Shown here piece by piece: positions 1 to 6,204 of a DNA stretch of 64,000 nucleotides. Numbering within the stretch: the stretch's first letter is position 1; each line of letters opens with the position of its first letter. The notes under the pieces are model-generated. The model ran no database searches. It was not told the DNA's origin and saw only the letters and a list, made by a program, of their open reading frames with translations. The translations under genes and the position numbers were made by a program. The DNA is from Shimia sediminis (GTDB taxonomy: Bacteria > Pseudomonadota > Alphaproteobacteria > Rhodobacterales > Rhodobacteraceae): assembly GCF_003990645.1 (NCBI RefSeq), contig NZ_RYZK01000012.1, forward strand, positions 1-64,000, in the 5' to 3' direction.

Positions 1-963
1 GCTTGCCACTGCCTCGCTGAACGTCACACGGAATGTCAGCGTATCGGCACTGGTGTCTTCCGCGGTCGGGTTTTGCCGAACGGCGGTGACGAAACTGGGG
101 GCCGCGTTGTCAAGATCAAAGGTGTTTTCGTTTGTCCCGGTTGGTGTGGTGTTGCTCAGCGCATTGCTGGAAGCATCCTGAATATTCTGCCCGCCTGCAA
201 AGCCCAGCGTCACCGTGCCGTTGTAGCCGGCCAGATTTCCACCGCTGGCGGTAATGTCATAAGTCGTCCCCGAGCCGGATGTTGAGATGGCAGCTCCGGT
301 TGGCCCGGCGAGCGTGAAGTCCCCGGAGCTGACGTTTTGCACGGTCTCGTCAAAGACGATCCGCCATGTCAAACTATCGGCATTGGTCGGCGAACCGGAC
401 GGTGTCTGGCGCGAAACGGATGAGATGCGCGGCGCAGTGGTGTCCCCGGCCACAAAGGCGCAATCGGGCTCGATCGCAACAAGGTTAAAGCTGTTTGACC
501 CTTTGACCGCAGCACCGGGATTGGAAAAAGTGGCACCAAGGGATTGGTCGGGAAACGTGTCGAGTTCATCGACCATATAGGCGGTGACATTGCCCGCCGC
601 TGTCAGCGGCATCTGCGCGATAAGAAAAAACTGGTTTGCCGGCAGTGCGATTGAGGGTTCAACACCGCCACCTCCTGCCCCGATGATGATACCGGCACTG
701 TCCACAAGGTAGATTGCAAAATCGTCCTGCGCGAGTGTCGAGCCACCCGGAAACGTCACAACGCGGTCTGTTGTGGTAAACTCGCTGGAGCCGATTACGA
801 TCAATTGTTGCAGAAGTGTATTGCTGGCGCTTGTGCACGTCCCGCTCAAGGCAGTTGTGATCGGGCCGGAAAAGGTAGCCGCCGCCGCAGGCGAGGGTGT
901 TGCCACAACACCCGCCAACCCAGTTGCCATTGCTGCACACAAAGTGAAAAGTTTCTTGTACAT
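1..963 (-). CDS. Secreted Ig-like-repeat protein (C-terminus beyond the left edge)
   Basis: The reading frame is open from an ATG at 963 to the window edge (321 codons, no stop; I checked every codon). It begins with a signal peptide: Lys-Lys at residues 3-4, a hydrophobic stretch, then an AAA-type cleavage region near residues 30-34. The first roughly 180 residues form an N-terminal domain. From about residue 190 there is an Ig-like repeat of the kind found in large bacterial surface proteins, with the phrases RQTPSGSPTNADSLTWR and VTFSEAVA; a second copy starts before the edge (RQNPTAEDTSADTLTFRV). The protein is probably exported or cell-surface, and may be an adhesin or matrix protein, but no enzymatic domain is visible. 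It is transcribed away from the recombinase gene. Total length and further domains are unknown. Confidence 0.8.
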   Translation of the reverse strand, partial: MYKKLFTLCAAMATGLAGVVATPSPAAAATFSGPITTALSGTCTSASNTLLQQLIVIGSSEFTTTDRVVTFPGGSTLAQDDFAIYLVDSAGIIIGAGGGGVEPSIALPANQFFLIAQMPLTAAGNVTAYMVDELDTFPDQSLGATFSNPGAAVKGSNSFNLVAIEPDCAFVAGDTTAPRISSVSRQTPSGSPTNADSLTWRIVFDETVQNVSSGDFTLAGPTGAAISTSGSGTTYDITASGGNLAGYNGTVTLGFAGGQNIQDASSNALSNTTPTGTNENTFDLDNAAPSFVTAVRQNPTAEDTSADTLTFRVTFSEAVAS

Positions 964-1350
964 CCTGCCAGCCTTCTTGCCGCAAGTCCTTGGTCGAGCT
1001 TTTATCGCTCACTCCAGACTGCGATGTCCCATTCAATTGCCGGATGAGGAACTTTCACCTAAGCGTTTCGCTTACATAGAAGAATTGGCCTCATCCAAAC
1101 CGCGCTCGTCACGTTAAGCAGAAGTTTGTTAACAATCCAAGCAAACTTAGAAAAAGGTCCAAGAAACTTAAAAAGTGAAACAATGCGGGACCAGGGGTGT
1201 CGGGAACATCGCAACTCTTTCCCACAGCGGCGCTTTACCCATAGCGGCGCTTTCCACCGAGTTTCAATACCCTAACCGCCGCCACTTGCCGTTCCTCGCT
1301 ATGTCCAATAAGTTTGCATTATCGGACATAATGTGGTTTCGTTGCGAAAC
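964..1350. other. Intergenic region between divergent surface-protein and recombinase genes
   Basis: 387 bp with no convincing gene. It holds a small inverted repeat TAAGCG-ttt-CGCTTA at 1060-1074 about 100 bp upstream of the leftward gene, an AT-rich stretch at about 1120-1185, and two direct copies of AGCGGCGCTTT (1226-1236 and 1243-1253, 17-bp period). The 12-7-12 inverted repeat at 1300-1330 and a parS-like palindrome GTTTCGTTGCGAAAC at 1336-1350 abut the recombinase start. Short open frames on both strands here have no recognisable content. Confidence 0.6.
1300..1330. repeat. Candidate tyrosine-recombinase core site (12-bp arms, 7-bp spacer)
   Basis: The left arm TATGTCCAATAA (1300-1311) and right arm TTATCGGACATA (1319-1330) are inverted repeats with one mismatch, separated by GTTTGCA (1312-1318). 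Two arms of 11-13 bp around a 6-8 bp spacer is the usual layout of a crossover site for tyrosine recombinases such as Cre or XerCD. The site lies 20 bp before the recombinase ATG, which also fits an autoregulatory operator. Its role as a crossover site is inferred from geometry and position only. Confidence 0.5.
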
Positions 1351-2454
1351 ATGGCCCATACACCCCCAAACACGCCTTCAGAGGCCGGGATTTCCCGCTC
1401 AACCTCGCCTCAGGCATCCTCCTCTGCTCCGCTGGACGAGAGCGATCCAATCGCCCTGCCCGTCCATATTGCCGGCTCCGGCACCCTTAATCGCCTCGTC
1501 GACACCGCCCGCGACTATGCCCGCGCCGCGACGGCCGAGAACACCAACAGAGCCTATGCCGCGGACTGGGCGCATTTTGCCCGCTGGTGCCGTCTGAAGG
1601 GAACAGACCCCCTGCCCCCATCGCCCGAGATGATCGGTCTCTACCTTGCCGATCTGGCCTCTGGTACGGGCCCCTCCCCTGCCCTCTCGGTCAGCACGAT
1701 CGAGCGCCGCCTCTCTGGCCTCGCGTGGAACGTCACGCAGCGGGGTTTCACCCTCGATCGCAGGGATCGCCACATCGCCGCCGTGCTCGCCGGGATCAAG
1801 CGCAAGCATGCACGCCCACCAGTTCAGAAAGCGGCCATCCTGCCCGAGGACATCCTCGCCATGGTGGCCACCCTGCCCTATGACCTGCGCGGCCTGCGTG
1901 ACCGGGCGATCCTGCTTGTGGGATATGCCGGAGGTCTCAGGCGGTCGGAAATTGTGGGTCTGGACCACGGCAAGGACGACAGCCCCGACTCGGGCGGCTG
2001 GATTGACCTCTTCGATGACGGCGCCCTCCTGACGCTCAACGCCAAGACCGGCTGGCGCGAGGTCGAGATCGGGCGCGGGTCCAGCGATCAGACCTGCCCT
2101 GTGCACGCCCTGGAGCAATGGTTGCACTTTGCCAAGATCGACTTTGGGCCGGTCTTCGTGCGCACCTCTCGTGATGGCAAGAAGGCCCTGGACGCCCGGC
2201 TGAGCGACAAGCATGTCGCCCGGCTGATCAAGCAGACCGTGAGGACATCGGGCATCCGTGCCGAGCTGCCCGAGGCGGAACGTCTTGCGCTGTTCTCGGG
2301 CCACAGTTTGCGCGCCGGGCTGGCCAGCAGCGCAGAAGTCGACGAACGCTATGTCCAGAAACAGCTTGGCCATGCCTCGGCCGAAATGACCCGCCGCTAC
2401 CAACGTCGCCGGGATCGGTTCCGGGTCAACCTGACCAAAGCCGCGGGGCTTTAG
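1351..2454 (+). CDS. Tyrosine site-specific recombinase (integrase family)
   Basis: A 367-residue tyrosine recombinase counted from ATG 1351; an in-frame GTG at 1333 is a possible earlier start, but neither has a clear Shine-Dalgarno. An N-terminal SAM-like core-binding domain (about residues 45-155, ENTNRAYAADWAHFARWC) precedes the catalytic domain. All catalytic residues are visible: Arg198 in GLRRSE, Lys232 in NAKTGWRE, His318 and Arg321 in GHSLRAG, His341 in LGHAS, and the nucleophile Tyr350 in RRYQRR. It cuts and rejoins DNA through a 3'-phosphotyrosine bond. Next to the par genes, with a possible core site at 1300-1330, it may resolve plasmid multimers. Integration of a mobile element is the alternative, although no element borders were found. 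Confidence 0.9.
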   Translation: MAHTPPNTPSEAGISRSTSPQASSSAPLDESDPIALPVHIAGSGTLNRLVDTARDYARAATAENTNRAYAADWAHFARWCRLKGTDPLPPSPEMIGLYLADLASGTGPSPALSVSTIERRLSGLAWNVTQRGFTLDRRDRHIAAVLAGIKRKHARPPVQKAAILPEDILAMVATLPYDLRGLRDRAILLVGYAGGLRRSEIVGLDHGKDDSPDSGGWIDLFDDGALLTLNAKTGWREVEIGRGSSDQTCPVHALEQWLHFAKIDFGPVFVRTSRDGKKALDARLSDKHVARLIKQTVRTSGIRAELPEAERLALFSGHSLRAGLASSAEVDERYVQKQLGHASAEMTRRYQRRRDRFRVNLTKAAGL

Positions 2455-2786
2455 CCCCCCTGCCCGCGCAACACCGCGAGCGCCTGAACATGGCGCGGCA
2501 GATCGCTGCGGGAATGCAGGATGTCGACGATGATGACCTCTTCCGGGCGCTCCAGAAACACCAGAAAGTGTTCGCCTGCCCTGAGAAACCGCAGGTCCTC
2601 GGCCCCATCCACCAGCACCGCACAACTGCGGCTGTGGACCCGCCCGGCAACGATGGCCTCGCAGCGGGCGATCAGCTCGGCCTGGTAGAGATCAGCCTGC
2701 CGCGGGCCAAAGGTGTCAATCGTCCACCGGGCAATCCCGGTCAGGCTGTCCTCGGCGCGGCGGGTCAGCCGAAAGCTTCGACTCAT
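2451..2786 (-). CDS. parE: ParE-family toxin
   Basis: A 111-residue RelE/ParE-superfamily toxin. The N-terminal LTRRAEDSLTGIARWTIDTFG and the later DLRFLRAGEHFLVFLERPEEVIIVDILHSRSDL match the ParE fold: two helices, then a beta sheet ending in a conserved hydrophobic strand and an HSRSDL tail. Family members inhibit DNA gyrase. The gene overlaps the upstream antitoxin gene by 4 bp (ATGA), the normal antitoxin-first order. Its stop overlaps the end of the convergent recombinase gene by 4 bp. The pair probably stabilises the plasmid by killing plasmid-free cells. Confidence 0.88.
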   Translation of the reverse strand: MSRSFRLTRRAEDSLTGIARWTIDTFGPRQADLYQAELIARCEAIVAGRVHSRSCAVLVDGAEDLRFLRAGEHFLVFLERPEEVIIVDILHSRSDLPRHVQALAVLRGQGG

Positions 2787-3040
2787 GAGGCGGTGCGGGC
2801 TCTGGCAAAGGCGCGCCGGATGGCCTCGGCACCGCTGCCCGGTGCCAGATCATCGCGCGCGGCCTGTTCCAGCCCCTCGCGCAGACCCTGTTGAATGCTC
2901 AGCACCTGTGCCTCTTCCTGCTCCAACAGGCGCAGACCCGCGCGCAAAGCCTCGCTGGCGTTCTGATAGCGGCCAGAGGCGACCAGAGCCTGAACCAGCT
3001 GATCCTGAGCATCGGTAAGAACGACATTGCGTGTGACCAT
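2783..3040 (-). CDS. parD: ParD-family antitoxin
   Basis: An 85-residue antitoxin starting at ATG 3040, which has a perfect AAGGAGG ribosome-binding site 8 bp upstream; an in-frame ATG 33 bp earlier lacks one. The N-terminal half (VTRNVVLTDAQDQLVQALV, then GRYQNASEALRAGLRLLEQEE) is the ribbon-helix-helix DNA-binding domain of CopG/ParD proteins, including the YQNASEALRAGLRLLE signature. The C-terminal part should wrap and neutralise the ParE toxin. The protein probably represses its own promoter with the toxin as co-repressor. Confidence 0.9.
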   Translation of the reverse strand: MVTRNVVLTDAQDQLVQALVASGRYQNASEALRAGLRLLEQEEAQVLSIQQGLREGLEQAARDDLAPGSGAEAIRRAFARARTAS

Positions 3041-3111
3041 GGTGGGGCCTCCTTGGTTGGCAATATATGCCAATGGCCGCCGCCGGGCAATGATGGCCTG
3101 CGAAACCCGGC

Positions 3112-3145
3112 AAAAGAAAAGGGAGGTTTCGCGGCGAAACCTCCC
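3112..3145 (-). terminator. Hairpin terminator of the par operon that also contains a parS-like palindrome
   Basis: GGGAGGTTTCGC at 3121-3132 and its exact complement at 3134-3145 form a perfect 12-bp stem around one central base. Read leftward, the stem is followed by TTTTCTTTT (3120-3112), as in an intrinsic terminator, 29 bp past the parB stop. The core GTTTCGCGGCGAAAC is the same palindrome found at 4210, 5569 and 5768, so the element probably also binds ParB. The one-base loop would open to 3-5 bases in RNA. Confidence 0.7.
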
Positions 3146-3173
3146 CTGCCCTCGTGGTCATTCAGGTGCGGGA

Positions 3174-4286
3174 TTATGGCTTTTCCAGCAGATGCTGGAT
3201 CTCGGCCACCAGACTGTCCATCAGATCCTTGTCGAGCCTTCCGCCCTCGAACCGCAGGATGTACCCCTTGGAATCGTGGGTCTGGCGGATCGTGATGCCC
3301 GAGGATGTGACCAGCGTATCGGCATTCTGCCAGCCGGAAATCGGCTTGGGCTTTTTCGGTCGCCCGCCGCGTTTGGGATCGTGTTCGACGTCGTCCAGCT
3401 TGGCAATCACCGTCTCGACCTCGGCCCATTCCTCGTCGGCGTTGGCGGGTGTGGCCAAGGCCAGCGCGTCGCGGATACGGGCCTCGGCCCCCTGCCGCAG
3501 TGCCTGGGCCAGACGCAGGCCGCGACGCTCGCTGAGGGCATCGGGAAACTCGAGCATGTCGCCCAGCTCTTCAAAGATCAGGGCAAAACTGCGCACTTTG
3601 GAGCGCTTGGCCTTGGAGCCGGTGGCAAACAATTTGTTGACCGCATCCTCGACATTCAGAAAGGCCCCCTGCTGCGCCGAGATCACGGCGATGCGGCCGC
3701 GCTCAAACTGGCTGAGTTCCGAGCGCACCTCGTTCTCTTCCACCATGGCGACAAAGGCAGCATCGGCCTCGGCCATGGGACGGATAATGGCGCGGATGGT
3801 CTTGTATTTGTCCTGCTCGGTCAGACCCAGAAGCTCGCGCACGGCCATCAGGCGGCGATAGCCCGACAACAGTCCATAGCGCGGACCGTCTGCGCCCTGG
3901 GGCAGTTCAAAGACCTCGACCGGCAGGCGCAGGCCATTGGCGGAAATCGACAGGCGCAACTCAAGCATTTCGTCGGGGTCCAACGTCGAACGGTCGCGGA
4001 CCATGGCGTCGGCGTCGATCTCGCCCACGGGCAGATCGACCAGCAGGCGACCATCTGCTTTGGCGGCCTTGAGCTGGCCTTCGCTGGCTTCCAGCTCGGC
4101 CTGACGGGCACGGTCGGCGGTGCCCATGGGCTGCGCAAGCGCTGCGCTGTCGGCGGCAACCTGCGCGATGGGTGCGAGGCCACGCCCCGAAGGCGCGGCG
4201 GGCGCAGAGGTTTCGCGGCGAAACTCCTGTTCCAGCTTGTCGATGTCAGCGGTGCTGGGGGCTTCGAGCTTTCTGCGTTTAGCCAT
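3174..4286 (-). CDS. parB: ParB-family partition protein
   Basis: A 370-residue centromere-binding protein. The ParB N-terminal nucleotide-binding domain runs from about residue 90 to 190 and contains the box II equivalent LLSGYRRLMAVREL. It is followed by the helix-turn-helix region (NEVRSELSQFERGRIAVISAQQGAF onward) and a C-terminal dimerisation segment after a basic linker (KRGGRPKKPKP). It loads onto parS sites and, with ParA, positions plasmid copies before division. Its start overlaps the parA stop by 8 bp, so the two are translationally coupled. One parS-like palindrome (4210-4224) lies inside its own coding sequence. Confidence 0.92.
   Translation of the reverse strand: MAKRRKLEAPSTADIDKLEQEFRRETSAPAAPSGRGLAPIAQVAADSAALAQPMGTADRARQAELEASEGQLKAAKADGRLLVDLPVGEIDADAMVRDRSTLDPDEMLELRLSISANGLRLPVEVFELPQGADGPRYGLLSGYRRLMAVRELLGLTEQDKYKTIRAIIRPMAEADAAFVAMVEENEVRSELSQFERGRIAVISAQQGAFLNVEDAVNKLFATGSKAKRSKVRSFALIFEELGDMLEFPDALSERRGLRLAQALRQGAEARIRDALALATPANADEEWAEVETVIAKLDDVEHDPKRGGRPKKPKPISGWQNADTLVTSSGITIRQTHDSKGYILRFEGGRLDKDLMDSLVAEIQHLLEKP
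4210..4224. promoter_or_regulatory. parS-like palindrome inside parB
   Basis: GTTTCGCGGCGAAAC, with perfect 7-bp arms around one central base. It matches the core of the sites at 3121-3145 and 5768-5784 and encodes part of a Phe-Arg-Arg-Glu-Thr stretch near the ParB N-terminus. ParB binding is inferred from the repetition around parAB. Confidence 0.65.
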
Positions 4287-5682
4287 TTGTGCTCTCCTCG
4301 TTTGCCTGATCTTCCTTGGCCTGTTGCAGGTCCCGCCACCAGGTCCCGAGGATGATCTCTTTCACCTCGGCCCAGGTCCGGTCAAAAGTCTCGCGGCCCC
4401 GAACATAGGTGTCACGGTTGAACTCGCGATAATCCGCCTCGTAGATCCCGTTCACCTGTTCGCCGGCCTGACCCACCATGGCGGTCATGTCCTGACGATA
4501 GGTGGTCATGAAGTCGCCAAAATAGGCCTGGATCACGTTCGCCAGATCGGTCTGCTGCCCGGCATCAAAGCGGGTGATCAGCGCGCGCACGGCGTCCCAT
4601 TCGAACTTGACCTCGGGCAAGCCATCGCGACGGCGGGCGGCGTTTTCGCCTTCTTCCACGCTGGCAAATGTCGAATAGAGCATGTCGAAAAACCGGCCTG
4701 TTGAGTCGAACTCGAGGAACGAGGCCCCGAGCGGCACCAGCAGGATGTCGGCGGCGGCCAGGGCGTTGATGGTGAGATAGCCAAGGGCCGGGGGAGTATC
4801 CAAGAGGATGATATCGTAATCGTCAACGATGCGTTCGTTGGTCAGCGCATTGGTCAGCGCGTCCCACAGTGGCCAGCTGCGCAGGCCCATACGCCAGACG
4901 GGGATCTGGAACTCGGCCCAGTAGAGATTGAGCTGCGCGCCGAGCAGGTCGATGTTGGGCCAGTGGGTCGGCTGGATGATGTCGCGGGCCGAGACGTTCA
5001 GCGCCTCGGTCAGGGTCTCGTCAAAGGGCAGGGGGGTCGCGCCGGACGCCTCGCGGACGCTGTTTTCGGACAGGACGGCCTGGGCGTAATCCTTGGCCAT
5101 GAGCGGAAAGGCGGTGGACCATTCGTCGGGCACATCGCCGCCCATAATCGAGGTGAGCGATCCCTGGCTGTCGAGGTCGATCACCAGCACCTTGTACCCG
5201 TCCAGCGCGGCGGACATGGCGAGGTGAGCGGTGGTGGTGGTCTTGGACGTGCCGCCCTTGAAGTTCGAGACGGCAACGATCTTGGCCGGCAGGCCCTCGG
5301 GGCGCCAGGGCTGGTACTCGCGGTCCTGCGCGCCCTCGGCGGCGAAATGCGCGCGGAGCTTCAGGACATCGTCGAGCGAGAACCACTTGGAATTGCCCTC
5401 GCCCACGCCCTGCGGCAGATCGGGGTATTTCTTGAGCACGCGCCGGAAATGGGCCGGGGCGACGGGGATCAGGAACTTGCAGATCTCCCAGGTGGAAAAC
5501 CGACGCAGGCGTTTTTTGCCGTCTGGGGCATAACCGCGACGGGCCAGATCCTCGCGCCCTTTCGCAGCGAAAGCCGCCGCTTTCGCGAATCGGGCGGTGT
5601 CGATAGGATCAGACAACTTGGCCGCCGCCGCCGCGGGGTCGATGTTGAAGTAAGGGGGGAGGGGGTCTTTGCCTGCGGTCAT
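4279..5682 (-). CDS. parA: ParA-family partition ATPase
   Basis: A 467-residue type Ia ParA/RepA-like ATPase. Start ATG 5682 is preferred: an upstream in-frame start at 5793 would translate through the parS palindrome and gives an implausible N-terminus. Residues 1-130 form an N-terminal DNA-binding extension (RRFSTWEICKFLIPVAPAHFR), typical of long ParAs that repress their own promoter. The deviant Walker A motif is KGGTSKTT (142-149), Walker A' is DLDSQGS (169-175), and Walker B is DIILLDTPP. It binds the nucleoid in its ATP form and moves ParB-parS complexes. It is the first gene of the parA-parB operon and divergent from rep across the origin. Confidence 0.93.
   Translation of the reverse strand: MTAGKDPLPPYFNIDPAAAAAKLSDPIDTARFAKAAAFAAKGREDLARRGYAPDGKKRLRRFSTWEICKFLIPVAPAHFRRVLKKYPDLPQGVGEGNSKWFSLDDVLKLRAHFAAEGAQDREYQPWRPEGLPAKIVAVSNFKGGTSKTTTTAHLAMSAALDGYKVLVIDLDSQGSLTSIMGGDVPDEWSTAFPLMAKDYAQAVLSENSVREASGATPLPFDETLTEALNVSARDIIQPTHWPNIDLLGAQLNLYWAEFQIPVWRMGLRSWPLWDALTNALTNERIVDDYDIILLDTPPALGYLTINALAAADILLVPLGASFLEFDSTGRFFDMLYSTFASVEEGENAARRRDGLPEVKFEWDAVRALITRFDAGQQTDLANVIQAYFGDFMTTYRQDMTAMVGQAGEQVNGIYEADYREFNRDTYVRGRETFDRTWAEVKEIILGTWWRDLQQAKEDQANEESTNG
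5569..5583. promoter_or_regulatory. parS-like palindrome near the start of parA
   Basis: CTTTCGCAGCGAAAG, with perfect 7-bp arms. It shares the TTTCGC-n-GCGAAA core with the other three sites but has C/G instead of G/C at the outer positions, so it may be a weaker ParB site. It lies inside the parA coding sequence about 100 bp after the start codon. Confidence 0.5.
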
Positions 5683-5711
5683 CTTGGTTCCAATGCGATG
5701 TTCTGCTTGAT

Positions 5712-5784
5712 TTGTGATTTTGCCGAAACTATCGCACATCACAAGGCAAATTGGAATCATCCAGGGCGGTTTCGCCGCGAAACC
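5712..5784. promoter_or_regulatory. parA promoter region with a parS palindrome and an inverted repeat
   Basis: GGTTTCGCCGCGAAACC at 5768-5784 is a perfect 8-bp-arm palindrome, the best match to the parS core outside the terminator copy. Between it and parA lies a second inverted repeat, TTGTGAT (5712-5718) and ATCACAA (5738-5744), which could be the site where ParA represses parAB. The roles are inferred from position. Confidence 0.55.
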
Positions 5785-5890
5785 TGATCTCATTCAAAGA
5801 AAACAACGACAGATAGATTGTAGAATCTTTAGAGTCTTTGGAATCTTTACCAGTAGAAAACCCTTGTAAATCAGATACCTAGGATGATTT

Positions 5891-6000
5891 AGGTGCCCGC
5901 TTACAGGACGAAAGGCACCCGGATACAGGATCAAGGGTACCCGTCAACAGGCGCTCAGGTGCCGATTCGCGGGAAGACGGGCGCCAGAGTCCGGTTAGAG
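5891..6000 (+). repeat. Direct iterons, 22-bp period
   Basis: Copies start at 5891, 5913, 5935, 5957 and 5979, exactly 22 bp apart, so all lie on the same face of the helix. The first three are closest to a consensus RGGYRCCCGNNNACAGG (for example AGGCACCCGGATACAGGATC at 5913); the fourth and fifth are degenerate. They are the expected binding sites of the Rep protein encoded at 6205. Confidence 0.8.
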
Positions 6001-6048
6001 GTGTATTAGACCCTAAACCAGCGGTCTTTGCGATAATCGGAATGAAAC

Positions 6049-6070
6049 CCTCCTGTAAATGGGTACCCGA
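6049..6070 (-). repeat. Inverted iteron
   Basis: Read on the minus strand, 6070-6049 is a close iteron copy containing GGGTACCCATTTACAGG. Its orientation is opposite to the 5891-6000 array. Inverted iterons close to the rep gene commonly act in repression or handcuffing. Confidence 0.65.
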
Positions 6071-6090
6071 ATGACCGCGTGGCCGGGCAC

Positions 6091-6099
6091 TTATCCACA
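6091..6099 (+). promoter_or_regulatory. DnaA box
   Basis: TTATCCACA is a perfect match to the consensus DnaA box, between the inverted iteron and the 6102 iteron. It suggests that host DnaA helps open this origin. Confidence 0.75.
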
Positions 6100-6154
6100 A
6101 AGGGCACCCGTTTACGGGATCACTCGGCTGCAAATTAGGGCACCCAAAGGGCCG

Positions 6155-6183
6155 TTGATTTCAGGTGCCTTTCAGCGCATAAT
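6155..6183 (+). promoter_or_regulatory. Candidate rep promoter overlapping an iteron half-site
   Basis: TTGATT (6155-6160), a 17-bp spacer and CATAAT (6178-6183) resemble a sigma-70 promoter, with the -10 about 20 bp before the rep ATG. The spacer contains AGGTGCC (6163-6169), which matches the left half of the iterons, so Rep could repress its own synthesis here. Confidence 0.5.
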
Positions 6184-6204
6184 AAAAAGAAAAAGGGCAG
6201 GGCG

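Larger units (their letters stand above)
5790..6204. other. Iteron-type plasmid replication origin
   Basis: This 415-bp non-coding region lies between parA and the initiator gene. It starts with an AT-rich segment holding three tandem 9-mers (GAATCTTTA, GAGTCTTTG, GAATCTTTA; 5823-5849), a plausible DNA-unwinding element. Direct iterons follow at a strict 22-bp period from 5891 to about 5998. One inverted iteron lies at 6049-6070. A perfect DnaA box TTATCCACA is at 6091-6099, a further iteron at 6102-6122, and degenerate GGGCACCC or AGGTGCC copies near 6138 and 6163. The layout is that of a Rep_3 iteron plasmid. Confidence 0.8.

Noticed and set aside
73-1117. Several short plus- and minus-strand frames over the left-edge gene
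   Set aside because: They lie in other frames of the uninterrupted minus-strand 321-codon frame, which has a signal peptide and Ig-like repeat motifs.
1399-2625. A 408-codon minus-strand frame opposite the recombinase
   Set aside because: Shadow of the recombinase, whose catalytic residues are all present on the plus strand.
3027-4355. A 442-codon plus-strand frame opposite parB
   Set aside because: It is the mirror of parB; parB has full domain support and is coupled to parA.
5683-5793. An N-terminal extension of ParA starting at 5793
   Set aside because: It would translate through the parS palindrome and a likely operator, and residues before the ATG at 5682 do not look like ParA.
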